The position numbers and the translations under genes were made by a program. Under the pieces are notes generated by a model that ran no database searches, was not told the origin of the DNA, and was given only the letters and a program-made list of their open reading frames with translations. Shown here piece after piece: positions 46,273 through 54,365 of a DNA stretch of 64,000 bases. This DNA is from Nocardioides sp. Root1257 (GTDB lineage: Bacteria > Actinomycetota > Actinomycetes > Propionibacteriales > Nocardioidaceae): the NCBI RefSeq assembly GCF_001425175.1, contig NZ_LMDV01000008.1:482352-546351 (forward strand), read 5' to 3'. Numbering within the stretch: the first letter of the stretch is position 1; each line of letters begins with the position of its first letter.

Positions 46273-47024
46273 CAGTGGCCGCCGGCCAGCGTGACGCCGC
46301 CGTCGAGGGTGATGGTCTGCCCGGTCACCCAGGACGCGTCGTCGGAGAGCAGGTAGGCGACCGCGCCGGCGACGTCCTCGACGACGCCGAGGCGCTTGAG
46401 CGGGTAGAGCGCGGCGACCTCGTCCTCGCGGCCCTCGAAGAGCGGCCCGGCGAAGGCGGTCTTCACGATCGCCGGGGCCACGGCGTTGACGCGGACCGTC
46501 GGCCCGAGCTCGACGGCCAGCGACTCGGTCAGACTGATGAGCATCGCCTTCGACGCGCCGTACATCGCGATGCCGGGGGCGGGCTTCACGCCGGAGACCG
46601 ACGAGATGTTGACGACCGACCCGCCGTGCTCGCCCATCCAGGCGCGGTGGGCCTCCTGCACCCAGGCGAGCGCGCCGAGCGCGTTGACCTCCACGATCTT
46701 GCGGGCGGTGCCGAGGTCGAGGTCGACCAGGCTGGTGAGCACCGGGTTGATGCCGGCGTTGTTGACGAGCAGGTCGAGGCTGCCGAACGCCTCGATCGTG
46801 CGGCGTACGGCGTCGGCGCGGTGGTCCGGGTCGTCGGCCTTGCCGGCGACGGCGATCGCGCGGTCCGGGCCGCCGAGCGTGGCCACCGCCTCCTCGAGCG
46901 CCTCGGGCTTGCGCGCCGTCAGGCACACCCGCGCTCCCTCGTCGACCAGGCGCTGGGCGATGCCCAGCCCGATCCCGCGGCTGGCTCCGGTCACGATCGC
47001 GACCTTGCCGTCGAGTCCCTGCAC
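46272..47024 (-). CDS. FabG-like short-chain dehydrogenase/reductase
   Basis: A 250-residue SDR and first gene of the acyl-CoA operon. TGASRGIG, LLVNNAGINPV, the YGASK catalytic pair and the end GQTITLDGGVTLAGGH are all classical. It is probably NAD(P)-dependent 3-oxoacyl or hydroxyacyl-CoA type. Start is GTG. The operator for the divergent TetR gene lies just upstream of it. Confidence 0.92.
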   Translation of the reverse strand: MQGLDGKVAIVTGASRGIGLGIAQRLVDEGARVCLTARKPEALEEAVATLGGPDRAIAVAGKADDPDHRADAVRRTIEAFGSLDLLVNNAGINPVLTSLVDLDLGTARKIVEVNALGALAWVQEAHRAWMGEHGGSVVNISSVSGVKPAPGIAMYGASKAMLISLTESLAVELGPTVRVNAVAPAIVKTAFAGPLFEGREDEVAALYPLKRLGVVEDVAGAVAYLLSDDASWVTGQTITLDGGVTLAGGH

Positions 47025-47049
47025 ACGTCCTCCTCGGTTGCCGATGAAC

Positions 47050-47063
47050 TAAGCGCTTGCTTA
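47050..47063. promoter_or_regulatory. TetR-type operator
   Basis: TAAGC-GCTT-GCTTA is a perfect inverted repeat with a 4-base centre. It lies 2 bases before the TetR ATG and 26 bases from the divergent SDR start. The form is like operators of TetR regulators of acyl-CoA or steroid catabolism, so it probably blocks both promoters. Confidence 0.65.
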
Positions 47064-47065
47064 CC

Positions 47066-47665
47066 ATGCCTGTCGTGAGCGAGTCCAGCCCGTCGCCCGA
47101 TGCCCGGACCCGGCTGGCGCGCGCCGCGGTGGAGGCGTTCTCCACCCGCGGCTTCCACGGCACGACCACCCGCGACATCTCGACGGCGGCGGGGATGAGC
47201 CCGGCGGCGCTCTACGTGCACCACCGGTCGAAGGAGGAGCTGCTCTTCGAGCTCGCGCACGTCGGCCACCTGCGGGTCCTCGAGATGGTGCGGGCCTCGG
47301 TCGCGACCTCCGACGACCCGGTCGAGCAGCTCGGTACTCTGGTCGAGGACTTCGTCCGCGACCACGCCCTGGTCCACACGGGCGCGCGCGTCATCAACTA
47401 CGAGCTGGCGGCGCTCAGCGCGGAGCACCTGGCCGAGGTCGTGGCCATCCGGCACGACATCGACGAGGTGGTCCGCGACGTCATCGACCGCGGGGTCGGC
47501 GCCGGGGTCTTCGTCACCCCCGACCCCCACATGACCGCGCTTGCCGTGCTGTCCCTCGGCATCGACGTGGCCCGGTGGTTCCGCGACGAGGGCCGGTGGT
47601 CGCCCGACGAGGTCGCCGTCCACTACCGGCTCCTGGCGCTGCGGATGGTCGGAGCGGTCGGGTAG
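47066..47665 (+). CDS. TetR family transcriptional regulator
   Basis: A 199-residue TetR regulator. The helix-turn-helix (GTTTRDISTAAGMSPAALYV, ending HHRSKEELLFE) is at about residues 33-60; the ligand domain is KstR2/FadR-like in length. The ATG is taken, two bases after the operator, which suggests autorepression. Divergent to the acyl-CoA operon, it is expected to repress it until an acyl-CoA binds. Confidence 0.9.
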   Translation: MPVVSESSPSPDARTRLARAAVEAFSTRGFHGTTTRDISTAAGMSPAALYVHHRSKEELLFELAHVGHLRVLEMVRASVATSDDPVEQLGTLVEDFVRDHALVHTGARVINYELAALSAEHLAEVVAIRHDIDEVVRDVIDRGVGAGVFVTPDPHMTALAVLSLGIDVARWFRDEGRWSPDEVAVHYRLLALRMVGAVG

Positions 47666-47722
47666 TCCCTGACGTTTCGGTCCTCTGGTCACGCTTCCAG
47701 GGACCGAATCGTCAGGGACTAC
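47662..47722. terminator. Long hairpin after the TetR gene
   Basis: Two 22-base arms (47662-47683 and 47701-47722) pair with one mismatch; inside the loop CTGG and CCAG extend the stem. The left arm contains the TetR stop codon. It ends 23 bases before the next gene, so it probably terminates TetR transcription. Its near-perfect symmetry also fits a mobile palindromic repeat. Confidence 0.65.
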
Positions 47723-47745
47723 CCCGACGCTGGCAGGATCGACCC

Positions 47746-48786
47746 ATGAGCTACGAGGCTGCCGAGAACCGTTACGACCCGTCGACCGGGATGCGCTACC
47801 GCCACACCGGCCGCAGCGGGCTCCAGCTGCCCGTGATCTCGCTGGGGCTGTGGCAGAACTTCGGCACCGACCGGCCCGAGGAGACCCAGCGCGCGATCCT
47901 GCGGCGGGCCTTCGACCGCGGCGTCACCCACTTCGACCTGGCCAACAACTACGGCCCGCCGTACGGCCGCGCGGAGGAGAACTTCGGGCGCTACCTCCGT
48001 GACGACTTCGCGGCCTACCGCGACGAGCTGGTCATCTCCACCAAGGCCGGCTACGACATGTGGCCGGGCCCGTACGGCCAGGGCGGCGGGTCGCGCAAGT
48101 ACGTGCTCGCCTCGCTCGACCAGTCGCTCGGCCGGATGGGCCTCGACTACGTCGACATCTTCTACAGCCACCGCTTCGACCCGGACACGCCCGTCGAGGA
48201 GACGATGATGGCGCTGGACCAGGCGGTCCGCCAGGGCAAGGCGCTGTACGCCGGCATCTCGTCCTACTCGGCGGCGAAGACCAACGAGGCCGCGTCGATC
48301 GCGCGCGACCTCGGCACGCCGCTGCTGATCCACCAGCCGTCGTACTCGATGCTCAACCGCTGGATCGAGGAGGACCTGCTCGACGAGCTCGAGCAGCAGG
48401 GGATGGGCTGCATCGTCTTCACGCCGCTCGCCCAGGGCCTGCTCACCGATCGCTACCTCGACGGCATCCCCGCCGACTCGCGCGCCGCGCGCGAGGGCTC
48501 GTCGATCGGCGGCGACCACCTCGACGAGTCGACGCTGCGGCACGTGCGCCGTCTGAACGAGATCGCGGCCGGCCGCGGGCAGAAGCTCGCGCAGCTCGCG
48601 CTGCAGTGGGCTATCCGCGACCCGCGGGTGACCTCGGCGGTCATCGGGGCCTCCAGCGTCGAGCAGCTCGACGCCAACCTCGACGCCCTGACCTTCCCGG
48701 AGCTGACCGACGACGAGCTGCGGGCGATCGACGAGGACGCGGTCGAGGCCGGGATCAACCTCTGGGCGAAGTCCACCGAGGACTAG
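47746..48786 (+). CDS. Aldo-keto reductase, YghZ/Gpr-like
   Basis: A 346-residue aldo-keto reductase close to E. coli YghZ (L-glyceraldehyde 3-phosphate reductase). The catalytic Tyr is in FDLANNYGPPYGRAE, with Asp, Lys (VISTKAGYDM) and His (IFYSHRFDP) of the tetrad; the NADPH-binding end VIGASSVEQLDANLDAL is present. It acts on small aldehydes and methylglyoxal-like toxins. The ATG is taken; a CAGGAT box six bases upstream suggests leaderless translation. Confidence 0.92.
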   Translation: MSYEAAENRYDPSTGMRYRHTGRSGLQLPVISLGLWQNFGTDRPEETQRAILRRAFDRGVTHFDLANNYGPPYGRAEENFGRYLRDDFAAYRDELVISTKAGYDMWPGPYGQGGGSRKYVLASLDQSLGRMGLDYVDIFYSHRFDPDTPVEETMMALDQAVRQGKALYAGISSYSAAKTNEAASIARDLGTPLLIHQPSYSMLNRWIEEDLLDELEQQGMGCIVFTPLAQGLLTDRYLDGIPADSRAAREGSSIGGDHLDESTLRHVRRLNEIAAGRGQKLAQLALQWAIRDPRVTSAVIGASSVEQLDANLDALTFPELTDDELRAIDEDAVEAGINLWAKSTED

Positions 48787-48826
48787 GGCACGGCTCCTTA
48801 TCCGGCGCACCCTGACGCCTGACCTC

Positions 48827-48832
48827 TACCCT
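48827..48832 (+). promoter_or_regulatory. -10 box of the GntR/FCD gene
   Basis: TACCCT fits TANNNT and ends six bases before the ATG; no Shine-Dalgarno is seen. A leaderless mRNA is likely. Confidence 0.4.
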
Positions 48833-48838
48833 CGACCC

Positions 48839-49504
48839 ATGAGCACGGTCGCCCACGAGCACGGAGCACTCCGCGAGAACCTCGTGGCCGCGCTGCGCGA
48901 CGACATCGTGTCCGGCCGGCTGGCACCGGGGACGCCGCTGCGGACCGAGGTCGTCATGCAGCGGTTCGGCGTCTCGAACTCGCCGCTCCGCGAGGCCTTC
49001 GCGCAGCTGGCGTCCGAGGGGCTCGTGGTCGTGCAGCGCAACCGCGGCGCCACGGTCGCGCCGCTCGACCGCGCCCACGCCGCCGACGTCTTCCGGGTCA
49101 GCGGGATGCTGATGGAGCACGTCGTCCGCTGGGGCCTGCCCCGCTTCGTGCCGGCCGACGTGTCGGCCCTGCGCCGCATCGCCCTGGACGTCGACCTCGC
49201 CTACCGCAGCGGCGACCTCGTCACGGCGTTCGCGGACTCCGACCGGTTCGGCGAGATCCTGCTCGACCGCTGCGGCAGCCAGGAGCTCGCCCGCGCCGTA
49301 CGCACCCTGCTGCCGCAGCTCCAGCGGCTGGTCCGGCTGATCGACCCGCTCGAGTTCCTCGCGCTCCAGCAGTCGCTCCAGTCCGCGGTCGTGGCGTCGG
49401 CCGAGGACCAGGACGCCGAGAGCGCCGTCGTCGCGGTCGGCTCGATCTGGCGGCAGGTCGAGCGGGCGGTCGACGCCCTGGGCGACGACGTGATCGCCTT
49501 CTGA
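48839..49504 (+). CDS. GntR family regulator, FCD (FadR) subfamily
   Basis: A 221-residue regulator. The winged helix is at residues 10-75 (LVAALRDDIVSGRLAPGTPL; FGVSNSPLREAFAQLASEGL) and the all-helical FCD ligand domain follows. FCD regulators sense organic acids or acyl compounds. The usual FCD metal residues (Asp, three His) are not obvious: the C-terminal domain is poor in histidine. A small membrane protein gene follows 10 bases after it and may be its target. Confidence 0.85.
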   Translation: MSTVAHEHGALRENLVAALRDDIVSGRLAPGTPLRTEVVMQRFGVSNSPLREAFAQLASEGLVVVQRNRGATVAPLDRAHAADVFRVSGMLMEHVVRWGLPRFVPADVSALRRIALDVDLAYRSGDLVTAFADSDRFGEILLDRCGSQELARAVRTLLPQLQRLVRLIDPLEFLALQQSLQSAVVASAEDQDAESAVVAVGSIWRQVERAVDALGDDVIAF

Positions 49505-49514
49505 GGGGACCGTC

Positions 49515-49961
49515 GTGACCGCCGTGGCGCCGCACCCCTCGGTCGTCGCGCTGCGCCGCCGGCAGCGAGCCGGCTCGATCAACCGGCGCGTCGGCTGGGT
49601 GCTGCTCCCCGTGATGGTGGCCGCGACCGCCGTGCACTACCTGTCCGGCGGCGGCTCGACCCTCGCAGGCGTCCTCGTGGCCCTGGTCGTCGGACTCAAC
49701 ACCACGCACCTGGGGCTCTCGGTCTACGTCTTCGGCCTCGTGCGTCCGCGCCGCACGCTCAAGGTCTTCCACATCTACTTCGGGTACGCGCTCGGCGTCG
49801 TCATCTGGGCGTCGCAGACCAACCTCGACAACGAGCCGCTGCACACCTACCTCACGGTCCTGATGTTCGCCGGGATCGCGGTGCACCTGCTGCTCGCCAC
49901 GCGCTACGCGGCCCGTCGGCGGGTCGCGCAGCACGCGGCGAGCCCGTATTTCAGGGGCTGA
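49515..49961 (+). CDS. Four-helix membrane protein with in-membrane histidines
   Basis: A 148-residue protein read from GTG that I cannot assign to a family. Four hydrophobic segments lie at about residues 27-44, 50-75, 83-100 and 111-129. His41, His65, His86 and His124 fall within or at the ends of helices, a layout like small b-type cytochromes, but no established signature is seen. It forms an apparent operon with the GntR/FCD gene. Confidence 0.6.
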   Translation: MTAVAPHPSVVALRRRQRAGSINRRVGWVLLPVMVAATAVHYLSGGGSTLAGVLVALVVGLNTTHLGLSVYVFGLVRPRRTLKVFHIYFGYALGVVIWASQTNLDNEPLHTYLTVLMFAGIAVHLLLATRYAARRRVAQHAASPYFRG

Positions 49962-49964
49962 GCG

Positions 49965-51803
49965 TCACCGGATGACGACCCGCGCCGTGTCCGTGGCCGC
50001 GGTGTCGCGCAGCGTCGGGCTCACCCGCAGCCCGGCGTACCGCACGATGATCCGCCCGGCGACGCGCGGCCGGTAGGTCACCTTCCCCTGCTGCACGCCG
50101 GGACCGGTCCGGCGGAGGGTGATGGTCCCGAGCCGGACCTGCTTGCCCTGGGTCGGGTCGAAGGCGACGGTCGCCGTACGACGCGCGCCGCCGTCGGCGG
50201 CGCGGAGCCGGACCGACCAGGCGACCTTCTTGCCCGCCGGTACGCCGCGCCGCGCCGGCCCGACGCTCAGCGCGCTCCGCACCGTGGTCACCGGCGTCGT
50301 CGTGGGCGACGTCGAGGGCGTCGGCATCGGCGTTGGGGTAGGTGTCGTCTCGGTGTCGCGGGTCCAGATCGCCAGCGTGTCCTGGTCGAAGGAGCTGAAG
50401 ACGAGCTCGTTGCCCTCCCGGCCGTTCAGGTCGACGACCACGGCGCCGCCGGCCTGGCCGAAGTACTCGCCGGCGTCGGTGAGACGGTGCAGCTCCGTCC
50501 CACCGTCGCCGAGACTCTCGATCCACCACAACCGGCGGTCGCCGTCGCCGGAGACCGCCAGGTCGATGTCGCCGTCGCCGTCGATGTCGCCGTACCCGAG
50601 CACGCCGGGAGCGCCCTGGCCGGGCCCGTAGCGCGAGGTGATCGCGTTGCTGAACTCCGGATAGTTGTCGCGGTTGCTGCCGTAGTCGGAGGGGCAGGGC
50701 TCCGGCGGCGTCTCCGGCGCGGACAGGGTGGTGCGGCTCCAGGCGTTGCGGGGGTCGGCACCGGGCGTGAACTCGATGACCTGCTCCGGCCACGCGAACG
50801 ACGCGTTGAGGAGCGCGAACGTGCAGCGGTTGACGTGGTTGGTGCCGATCCACGAGGTCGTGCCGGGCCCGCGGAAGCCGGGCACCGGTCGGATCTGGAA
50901 GCCCATGCCGACGTCGGTGAGCTTGGCGATGGTGTGGGGCGCGAAGTCCGCCGAGCCGAGGGTGCCGTCGGTGTCGGTGTTCTCCAGCCAGAGGAACGAC
51001 GCCGAGGTCGACATGTCGTTCAGGACGTGGAAGTACTGCGACGAGATGATGTCGAGGTCCCCGTCCCCGTCGACGTCGTCGACGACGGGCTGGCTGCCGC
51101 CGAGGTTGTGGGCGAGCTCGACCGGTGCGGCGAACGAGCCGCCGCCCAGTCCCTTGAAGAACTGGGTGCGCACGGTGTCGTCGACCTGGTTCCCGGCCTG
51201 CGCCGCCTCCTCGCTGACGCTGACCAGGTCCCGGGTGCCGTCGCCGTCGAGGTCGACGAGCTGGACGCCGTGGTAGGAGCCGGCCTGGCCGTCGATGACG
51301 ACGTGCTTCGTGAACGCCGTGTCGGGGCCCTTGTTCTCCCACCAGGTGATCGCTCCCGTGGTGTTGAGCCAGGTGGGGGCCGACGAGTCGGTCCCGAAGA
51401 AGTAGCCGGACGGCACGATGATGTCGTTGTCGCCGTCCCCGTCGACGTCGTCGATCGTGGTGGCGTTGGGGAAGACGATGCCCGCGCCGGCGCCGAAGAC
51501 CGGGACCTTCGTCCAGCTGGAGAGCGTCGCGCCCGGGCGGTAGAGCTGGAGGGTGCCGCCGCCGACGGGCCGCCCGAGGTCGTCGAGCTCGCCGTACCCG
51601 CTCGTGACGATGTCCTGCTCGGCGCCGAAGACCTGGCCGACCGAGCTGAAGCTCGCCCCGACGATCCCGGTGTCGATGTCGACCCGGCGGAACGTCGGGG
51701 CCGCGCCGTCGGACGCGTCGGCGGGGAGCACGGTGAGTGCGGCAGGGATCGCGGCGATGCCGGCGGCGATCGCCGCCAGCAGGACGGGACGGAGCGGGGT
51801 CAC
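49965..51803 (-). CDS. Secreted FG-GAP/VCBS repeat protein
   Basis: A 612-residue exported protein. A signal peptide spans about residues 1-31. Five calcium-loop type repeats follow, with DDVDGDGDNDI, VDLDGDGTRDL, DDVDGDGDLDI, GDIDGDGDIDLAV and a degenerate VDLNGREGNELVF, forming a beta-propeller of FG-GAP type. A Thr/Pro linker (TPTPTPMPTPSTSPTTTP) at about 485-505 leads to an Ig-like C-terminal domain. GTG start with GGAAGGA upstream. No enzyme motif is present; cell-surface binding is likely. Confidence 0.85.
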   Translation of the reverse strand: MTPLRPVLLAAIAAGIAAIPAALTVLPADASDGAAPTFRRVDIDTGIVGASFSSVGQVFGAEQDIVTSGYGELDDLGRPVGGGTLQLYRPGATLSSWTKVPVFGAGAGIVFPNATTIDDVDGDGDNDIIVPSGYFFGTDSSAPTWLNTTGAITWWENKGPDTAFTKHVVIDGQAGSYHGVQLVDLDGDGTRDLVSVSEEAAQAGNQVDDTVRTQFFKGLGGGSFAAPVELAHNLGGSQPVVDDVDGDGDLDIISSQYFHVLNDMSTSASFLWLENTDTDGTLGSADFAPHTIAKLTDVGMGFQIRPVPGFRGPGTTSWIGTNHVNRCTFALLNASFAWPEQVIEFTPGADPRNAWSRTTLSAPETPPEPCPSDYGSNRDNYPEFSNAITSRYGPGQGAPGVLGYGDIDGDGDIDLAVSGDGDRRLWWIESLGDGGTELHRLTDAGEYFGQAGGAVVVDLNGREGNELVFSSFDQDTLAIWTRDTETTPTPTPMPTPSTSPTTTPVTTVRSALSVGPARRGVPAGKKVAWSVRLRAADGGARRTATVAFDPTQGKQVRLGTITLRRTGPGVQQGKVTYRPRVAGRIIVRYAGLRVSPTLRDTAATDTARVVIR

Positions 51804-51882
51804 GGGCGGTCCTTCCGTTGGGGGAGGAACCACCGTGCCAGCATTTCGCACAATCCAGAAGGACTTTGCGAAACTTCGTCTA

Positions 51883-52869
51883 TCAGAGAGGAACGTCGGG
51901 GCTCGGCGCGCGGGCCCGGTCCCGGCTGTTCTCCCAGACCTGGCAGCCGACCAGCACGATCACCGCGAGCACCGCACCGGCGAGCACGTCGATCACGTAG
52001 TGCTCCGCGTAGTAGACGAGCGTCGTGCACATCAGCAGCGGGTAGAGCGCGAGCAGCCAGCGCCACGGCGTACGCAGACGCTGGATGCCGTAGATCGCGA
52101 TCAGGAAGGTGATGCCGGCGTGCAGCGAGGGCATCGCAGCCACCGGGTTGCCGACCCCCTGGAGCACGACGTCCATGCGGCCGAGGCCGATGTCGTGCCA
52201 GCCGCGCCCGGTGATCCGGACGACGTCGGCGTGCAGCCAGCCCTCCTCGGAGGCCATCCACGGCGGCGCCATCGGGTAGGCGATGTAGACGACGAGCGCG
52301 CCGAAGTTGATGATCACGTAGCGCCGCATCCACTTGATCCACTCGGCCCGGTTGCGCACCCAGAGCACGGCGGCGATGGTCAGCCCGGTGACGAAGTGCG
52401 TCGCGTAGACCGTCGTGAACAGCACGTCGTACCAGCGCGGCTCGCTGGTGCGCAGGCACGGGTCGCCGCACAGGGCGTGCTGGAGCCGCTCGGTCGGCGT
52501 CTCGCCGAAGCCGATCCACTCGTCGAACCGGATCGGCATGTAGACGTGGACCGGCAGCCCGAGCTCGTCGGTCAGCCCGCGCGTGAAGAAGTAGATGACG
52601 AGGCCGGCGACCGGGATCCACCAGTCCTTGAGGAAGTTCAGGTGGTAGCGCGGCTCGGCCTCGATGTTCCACGCGACGGTGCCGAGCCACAGCCAGAGGA
52701 AGACGCCGATGGTGTCGTTCGGGATGCCGAGCGTCTCGGACCACAGCAGCAGGAGCGCGGCGTACACGAGCATGGACGCGACCCGGACCTTGCGCCGGGT
52801 GCGGGGGTACGGCGTCGGCCGGGAGATGTCGGCGAGCTGGTGCTCGTCCTCCTCGGCTCCCCGCGTCAT
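51883..52869 (-). CDS. PAP2-family membrane phosphatase/transferase (Aur1/Ipt1-like)
   Basis: A 328-residue protein with about six membrane helices. The PAP2 motifs are PSLH (247-250) and EHYVIDVLAG (289-298). The membrane layout and the long loop before PSLH match the inositol-phosphotransferase-like subgroup found in actinobacteria, so it may transfer a polar head group to a lipid. The ATG is preceded by TAGAAT seven bases upstream, a leaderless layout. Confidence 0.85.
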   Translation of the reverse strand: MTRGAEEDEHQLADISRPTPYPRTRRKVRVASMLVYAALLLLWSETLGIPNDTIGVFLWLWLGTVAWNIEAEPRYHLNFLKDWWIPVAGLVIYFFTRGLTDELGLPVHVYMPIRFDEWIGFGETPTERLQHALCGDPCLRTSEPRWYDVLFTTVYATHFVTGLTIAAVLWVRNRAEWIKWMRRYVIINFGALVVYIAYPMAPPWMASEEGWLHADVVRITGRGWHDIGLGRMDVVLQGVGNPVAAMPSLHAGITFLIAIYGIQRLRTPWRWLLALYPLLMCTTLVYYAEHYVIDVLAGAVLAVIVLVGCQVWENSRDRARAPSPDVPL

Positions 52870-52876
52870 GCGGGAG

Positions 52877-52882
52877 ATTCTA
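52877..52882 (-). promoter_or_regulatory. -10 box of the PAP2 gene, sharing the upstream stop codon
   Basis: TAGAAT on the minus strand is a near-perfect -10 box; its first three bases are the stop codon TAG of the upstream secreted protein gene. The spacing of seven bases to the ATG suggests a leaderless mRNA. Confidence 0.55.
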
Positions 52883-54292
52883 GGGATCGTCCGGGTGGAC
52901 CGCGGACAGGCCTCCGATGCTGCCCTGCAGCAGCGTGCCGTCGGGCAGGATCGTGCCGACCATCTGGAGGGTGTCGCTGAGCGGGCCCGCGCCCAGCAGG
53001 GTCTCGCTCAGCACGGCGCCGGTGCGGGGCGAGATCCGAGCCAATCGGTAGACCTGGCTCGTCGAGCGGGTGACGGTGTAGAGGACGTGCTCGCCGGTCG
53101 ACAGCCGCGGTACGGCGGCGGAGCGGGTCGGTCGGCTCCAGACGAGGCGGCAGCCGCGCGGGCCGACCCGGAACCGCTGCATGCCGCCCACGAAGTCCGC
53201 CGTCGCGGGGTCGGCCGCGCCGGCGCCGTCGGGCGTGGCGGGATAGGGATAGCCGTAGGTGCTCGCGACGTAGACCTGGTTGCGCCAGCCGACCGTCGAG
53301 TTCTCCGTGCCGCTGTTGTCGGCGCCGAAGATCGGTGCCGAGCACACCGTTCGGCCGGTGTCGGTGCGATAGACGACGAGGTGCTCGCGCGGCCGGGCGT
53401 TGTCGGTGATCGCGACGTACTCGTGCCCGGTCCGCGGGCCGAAGAACGTCGGCGTCGCGCCGCTGCCGTGGCTGAGCTGGCCGGGCTTGCGCGCCGGTCC
53501 GCGGTCGTACGCGCGCCGCCAGGCGACCTGCACGCCGCCGCGCGGCCCGGTCGTCAGCAGGTACGTCGCGCGGTCGGTGACGACGGAGGTCCCCTCGGGT
53601 GCCGTCGAGATGCTGTTGGCCACGATCTCGGCTTGGTGGCCGAGCGTGGTCATCCGGACGTCCTTGGTGCGCGGGTCGGCGTACCCGGCGCGGCCGTGCG
53701 CGGTCGCGAACCAGATCCGGCCGTCGTAGCCCGGCGCCACGGTCGTGATCGTCGCCCTGACCGGGATCCGGCGCTGCACGAAGAGGCGCCAGCTGCCTCC
53801 GGGGCCCTGCTGGTCGTGCGCGATCAGCAGGATCGCGCCGGAGCCGTCGACGGTCACGAGGCGGTCGCGGTGGTCGACGTACGCGTAGACGCCGCCCAGC
53901 AGACTGCCCTTCTCGAGCGTCAGGCTCGCGAGCGGCACTGACGTCTCCGGGTCCAGCAGGTGGAGGGTCGGGGCGCGGTCGAGGTAGCCGGTGCAGAGCG
54001 CCTGCGGCAGGGCGTCGGCGCCGGCCAGGACCGTCGGGCACACGCCGCCGAGGGCGATGGTCACGGGCGTCGCGGGGTCGGCACCGGGCCCGGCGTACGG
54101 CGTCGTGTCGGACGAGCCGGCGTCGCCGTGCATCGTCGCCGTGCCGACCGGCCCGGCGTACCGGTTCACCGGTGGCACGCCTCGGGGCTCGGCCGCCACG
54201 CCGCGCACGGCGGTCCCCGCCAGCACGGCGATCAGGGTCAGCGAGGTCGAGAGTGCGAGAAGTGCGGTCCGGCTTCGGGCGGTGCGGTTCAC
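52880..54292 (-). CDS. Secreted beta-propeller-like protein of unknown function
   Basis: A 470-residue exported protein. The signal peptide spans about residues 1-34 (ends VRGVAAEP). The rest has repeated YDGRIWFATAHG, GHEYVAITDNAR and VGWRNQVYVASTYGYPYP strands like PQQ/SMP-30 type propellers, without metal or cofactor residues that I can point to. Four cysteines could make two disulfides. An AT-rich stretch just upstream (54293-54320) with TGAA-N5-TTCA may be its promoter or operator. Confidence 0.75.
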   Translation of the reverse strand: MNRTARSRTALLALSTSLTLIAVLAGTAVRGVAAEPRGVPPVNRYAGPVGTATMHGDAGSSDTTPYAGPGADPATPVTIALGGVCPTVLAGADALPQALCTGYLDRAPTLHLLDPETSVPLASLTLEKGSLLGGVYAYVDHRDRLVTVDGSGAILLIAHDQQGPGGSWRLFVQRRIPVRATITTVAPGYDGRIWFATAHGRAGYADPRTKDVRMTTLGHQAEIVANSISTAPEGTSVVTDRATYLLTTGPRGGVQVAWRRAYDRGPARKPGQLSHGSGATPTFFGPRTGHEYVAITDNARPREHLVVYRTDTGRTVCSAPIFGADNSGTENSTVGWRNQVYVASTYGYPYPATPDGAGAADPATADFVGGMQRFRVGPRGCRLVWSRPTRSAAVPRLSTGEHVLYTVTRSTSQVYRLARISPRTGAVLSETLLGAGPLSDTLQMVGTILPDGTLLQGSIGGLSAVHPDDP

Positions 54293-54365
54293 GACAAAGA
54301 CAATGAACTTAATTCACTTCGATCAAACCCTGCTGTGGCCGGACTCACGGTCCGGGTGGCTGGGG

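Noticed and set aside
54301..54320. AT-rich patch as a horizontally transferred scar
   Set aside because: It is only about 20 bases long and lies where a promoter is expected for the secreted protein gene.
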